In this document: positions 62,249-64,000 of the stretch, in pieces
Layout of the letters: every line of letters begins with the position of its first letter
Position numbering within the stretch: the first letter of the stretch is position 1
DNA from: Kribbella voronezhensis
GTDB taxonomy: Bacteria > Actinomycetota > Actinomycetes > Propionibacteriales > Kribbellaceae
Length of the DNA stretch: 64,000 nt
Direction: 5' to 3'
NCBI RefSeq assembly: GCF_004365175.1
Contig: NZ_SOCE01000002.1
Location: forward strand, 1,054,001-1,118,000
Notes under the pieces: model-generated
Databases searched by the model: none
What the model saw: only the letters and a program-made list of their open reading frames with translations
What the model was told of the DNA's origin: nothing
Program-made: the position numbers and the translations under genes

Positions 62249-64000
62249 GTGTCGACCCGACTTGTGCACCGCCCGGCGCGGAGCACCAGGAGCATCGACA
62301 CCGGGCAACCGCGGGTGATCGAGACCCCGCCGCCCGGCGCGCGCGGCAAGGCCGGCGGTAACGCGATGCAGGCCTTGATGCCTGCGGTCGGTGTGCTCGG
62401 TTCGGTCGGGATGATGAGCACGATGCGGACCGGTACGTCGGCGGTGATCGGCGTCGGCGTGTTGTTTCTCACGCTGGTCGGAACGTTCGGGATGGCGTTC
62501 TCGTCCCGCGGCCGGGCCGGCAAGGAGAGTCGCGAGCAGCGCAACCGGTACCTGGACTACCTGGAACGGCTCCGCGAGGAGTTCGGCAAGATGGAACGCG
62601 CCAGCCGCAAGACCGCGCTGGCGCTGAACCCGCCGGCCGACGCGCTGGTGGACTGCGTCCGCGATCCGGCCCGGCTGTGGGAGCGCCGGCGCAGCGACCC
62701 CGACTTCCTGCTGGTCCGTTGCGCGACCGGGCGGATGCCGGTCGTGCCCGCGACGCTGGCCGCGTCCGGTTCGATGATGGATCCGCCGGACCCGTTCATG
62801 ATGGCCGAGGCCGAGGCACTGGCCCGCCGGTTCGCGTTGATGCCGGACATGCCGCTGACGATCCCGCTCGACCTGGCAGGCAACGTCAGCATCGTCGGCG
62901 ACCGCGACGGCGTAGTACGGATTGCCCGGGCTCTGCTGCTGCAGGCGGCCGTCTTCCATGCGCCGGAGGATCTGGAGCTGGCGGCGTGTTTCCCGCCGGC
63001 GTCGCTGGACCAGTGGCAGTGGCTCGGCTGGCTGCCGCATGCGTGCGACCCGGATCGCCGTGAAGGCCCGCATCCGTTCCGCCGGATCGCCCAGAAGCCG
63101 GACGAGCTGGCCGGGCTGATCAGCGAGGACGTGGCGTCGCGCGCGAAGCTGGCCAGTGAGGCCAAGCGGGGCTCGCTCGGCAACGGCGATGCCCGCCGGA
63201 TGATCCAGCGGATGCTGGTACTGCACGACACGTACGGCGAGGTCGCCACCGAGGTGGTGACCAACGACGAGACGCTGTCGGTCGGAGACGTGGGTGTCAC
63301 TGTGCTGCACCTGGTCGCGGACCGGATGCAGGAGCCCAGCAACGTCGCGATCCGGATCACTGTGCAGGAAGGCAAGGTGCTGGTCGAGGACTTGCGCGGC
63401 GGCGGTTACCTGACCGCCGAGGGGCAGCTGGACGACACGCCGCTGGCCACCGCCGAAGGGCTGGCTCGCGCGCTGGCGCCGTTGCGGTTGTCGGCGGAGT
63501 CGCTCGAAGAGGACGCCTCGCTCAAGACCGTCGACTTCATGAGCCTGCTGCAGATCGATGACCCGGGCAACGTCGACCTCGCCCGCATGTGGACCCCGCG
63601 CAACGAGCGCGCGTTCCTGCGGGTGCCGCTCGGTCTCGACAGCGCCGGTCAGCCGGTCGTGCTGGACCTCAAGGAGTCCGCCCAGCTGGGAATGGGCCCA
63701 CATGGTCTCTGCATCGGCGCGACCGGTTCCGGCAAGTCCGAAGTACTGCGAACGCTCGTGATGGGGCTGCTCGCGACGCACTCGCCGGAAGACCTGGCGA
63801 TGGTGCTGATCGACTACAAGGGTGGCGCCACCTTCGCGCCGTTCGACGGCGTACCGCACGTGGCCGGCATCATCACCAACCTGGTCGACGACCCGAGCCT
63901 GACCGAGCGCGCGTACGCCAGCCTCGCCGGTGAGGTGCAGCGGCGTCAGCAGATGCTGAAGGACGCGGGCAACGTCGCCAACATCACCGACTACCGGTTG
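62249..64000 (+). CDS. eccC: Type VII secretion ATPase EccC (FtsK/SpoIIIE type), truncated by window end
   Basis: Translation from the GTG at 62249 gives 584 residues with no stop. The N-terminus has a basic stretch, two membrane helices (about residues 43-60 and 68-86), then a DUF-type cytoplasmic domain (LDYLERLREEFGKMERASRKTALALNPPADALVDC in parts). The first FtsK/SpoIIIE ATPase domain shows Walker A GATGSGKS at 490-497 (Lys496) and Walker B MVLIDYKGG. It is the motor of ESX/type VII secretion and recognises WXG100-type substrates. The remaining two ATPase domains should lie past the window. TGAGGAGAGA supports the start. Confidence 0.95.
   Translation, partial: MSTRLVHRPARSTRSIDTGQPRVIETPPPGARGKAGGNAMQALMPAVGVLGSVGMMSTMRTGTSAVIGVGVLFLTLVGTFGMAFSSRGRAGKESREQRNRYLDYLERLREEFGKMERASRKTALALNPPADALVDCVRDPARLWERRRSDPDFLLVRCATGRMPVVPATLAASGSMMDPPDPFMMAEAEALARRFALMPDMPLTIPLDLAGNVSIVGDRDGVVRIARALLLQAAVFHAPEDLELAACFPPASLDQWQWLGWLPHACDPDRREGPHPFRRIAQKPDELAGLISEDVASRAKLASEAKRGSLGNGDARRMIQRMLVLHDTYGEVATEVVTNDETLSVGDVGVTVLHLVADRMQEPSNVAIRITVQEGKVLVEDLRGGGYLTAEGQLDDTPLATAEGLARALAPLRLSAESLEEDASLKTVDFMSLLQIDDPGNVDLARMWTPRNERAFLRVPLGLDSAGQPVVLDLKESAQLGMGPHGLCIGATGSGKSEVLRTLVMGLLATHSPEDLAMVLIDYKGGATFAPFDGVPHVAGIITNLVDDPSLTERAYASLAGEVQRRQQMLKDAGNVANITDYRL

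Overview
The window is high-GC DNA from an actinomycete. Supporting signs are the complete core of a Pup-proteasome system (Mpa, Dop, Pup, PrcB, PrcA), an RNase J, a DinB/maleylpyruvate-isomerase-type (mycothiol-linked) protein, a type VII (ESX-like) secretion locus with WXG100-type proteins, and many start codons that lie 6-7 nt behind a TANNNT box, as expected for leaderless actinobacterial mRNAs. The gene content would fit a Kribbella-like member of the Propionibacteriales, but that genus call is inference from general knowledge, not from a search.

Layout. 1-4.2 kb (minus strand): an ABC exporter (ATPase, permease) followed by a two-component system (histidine kinase, response regulator) and a truncated SigE-type sigma factor. 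4.3-8.7 kb: a glycerol operon glpF-glpK-glpD behind a perfect 19-bp palindrome and closed by a strong terminator. 8.7-12 kb: an HxlR regulator divergent from a SnoaL-like protein, then an iclR-glpK2 pair, which is the best candidate for glycerol control. 12-15.4 kb: a MacB/FtsX-type ABC system. 15.5-18.2 kb: a secreted PKD-domain protein. 18.2-25.4 kb: RNase J, a RecB-like nuclease, a CBS-domain site-2 protease, TrmI and the proteasomal ATPase.

25.5-31.3 kb is an accessory insertion between mpa and dop. It holds a large HExxH metallopeptidase-like protein with no signal peptide, a small membrane protein, an ECF sigma factor with its membrane partner, an aminoglycoside-phosphotransferase-fold protein and a NUDIX hydrolase. 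31.4-36 kb: dop-pup-prcB-prcA plus a repeat-tailed NUDIX protein. Pup already ends in Glu (GGE). 36-42.2 kb: a methyltransferase, a ZTP-type riboswitch and folD, then aroH-tyrA-cmk-plsC-der. 42.2-53.2 kb: a secreted sialidase-like protein, tRNA-Pro(GGG), an HtrA-like protease without export signal, a GNAT, a TPR protein, a metallo-beta-lactamase-fold hydrolase, the mycothiol-type protein, uvrA with a Lys/Ala-rich tail and a serine hydrolase.

53.3-64 kb is the most unusual part, a type VII secretion/effector island. It has a small membrane protein, three short WXG100-like or helical proteins, and an 1820-residue repeat-rich polypeptide that carries an internal papain-fold (glutamine-deamidase-type) domain and a C-terminal CdiA-like nuclease domain. 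Two short genes follow that are candidate immunity proteins, then an unknown divergent gene, then eccC (truncated by the window end). The arrangement suggests a secreted double-domain polymorphic toxin with its own secretion motor nearby.
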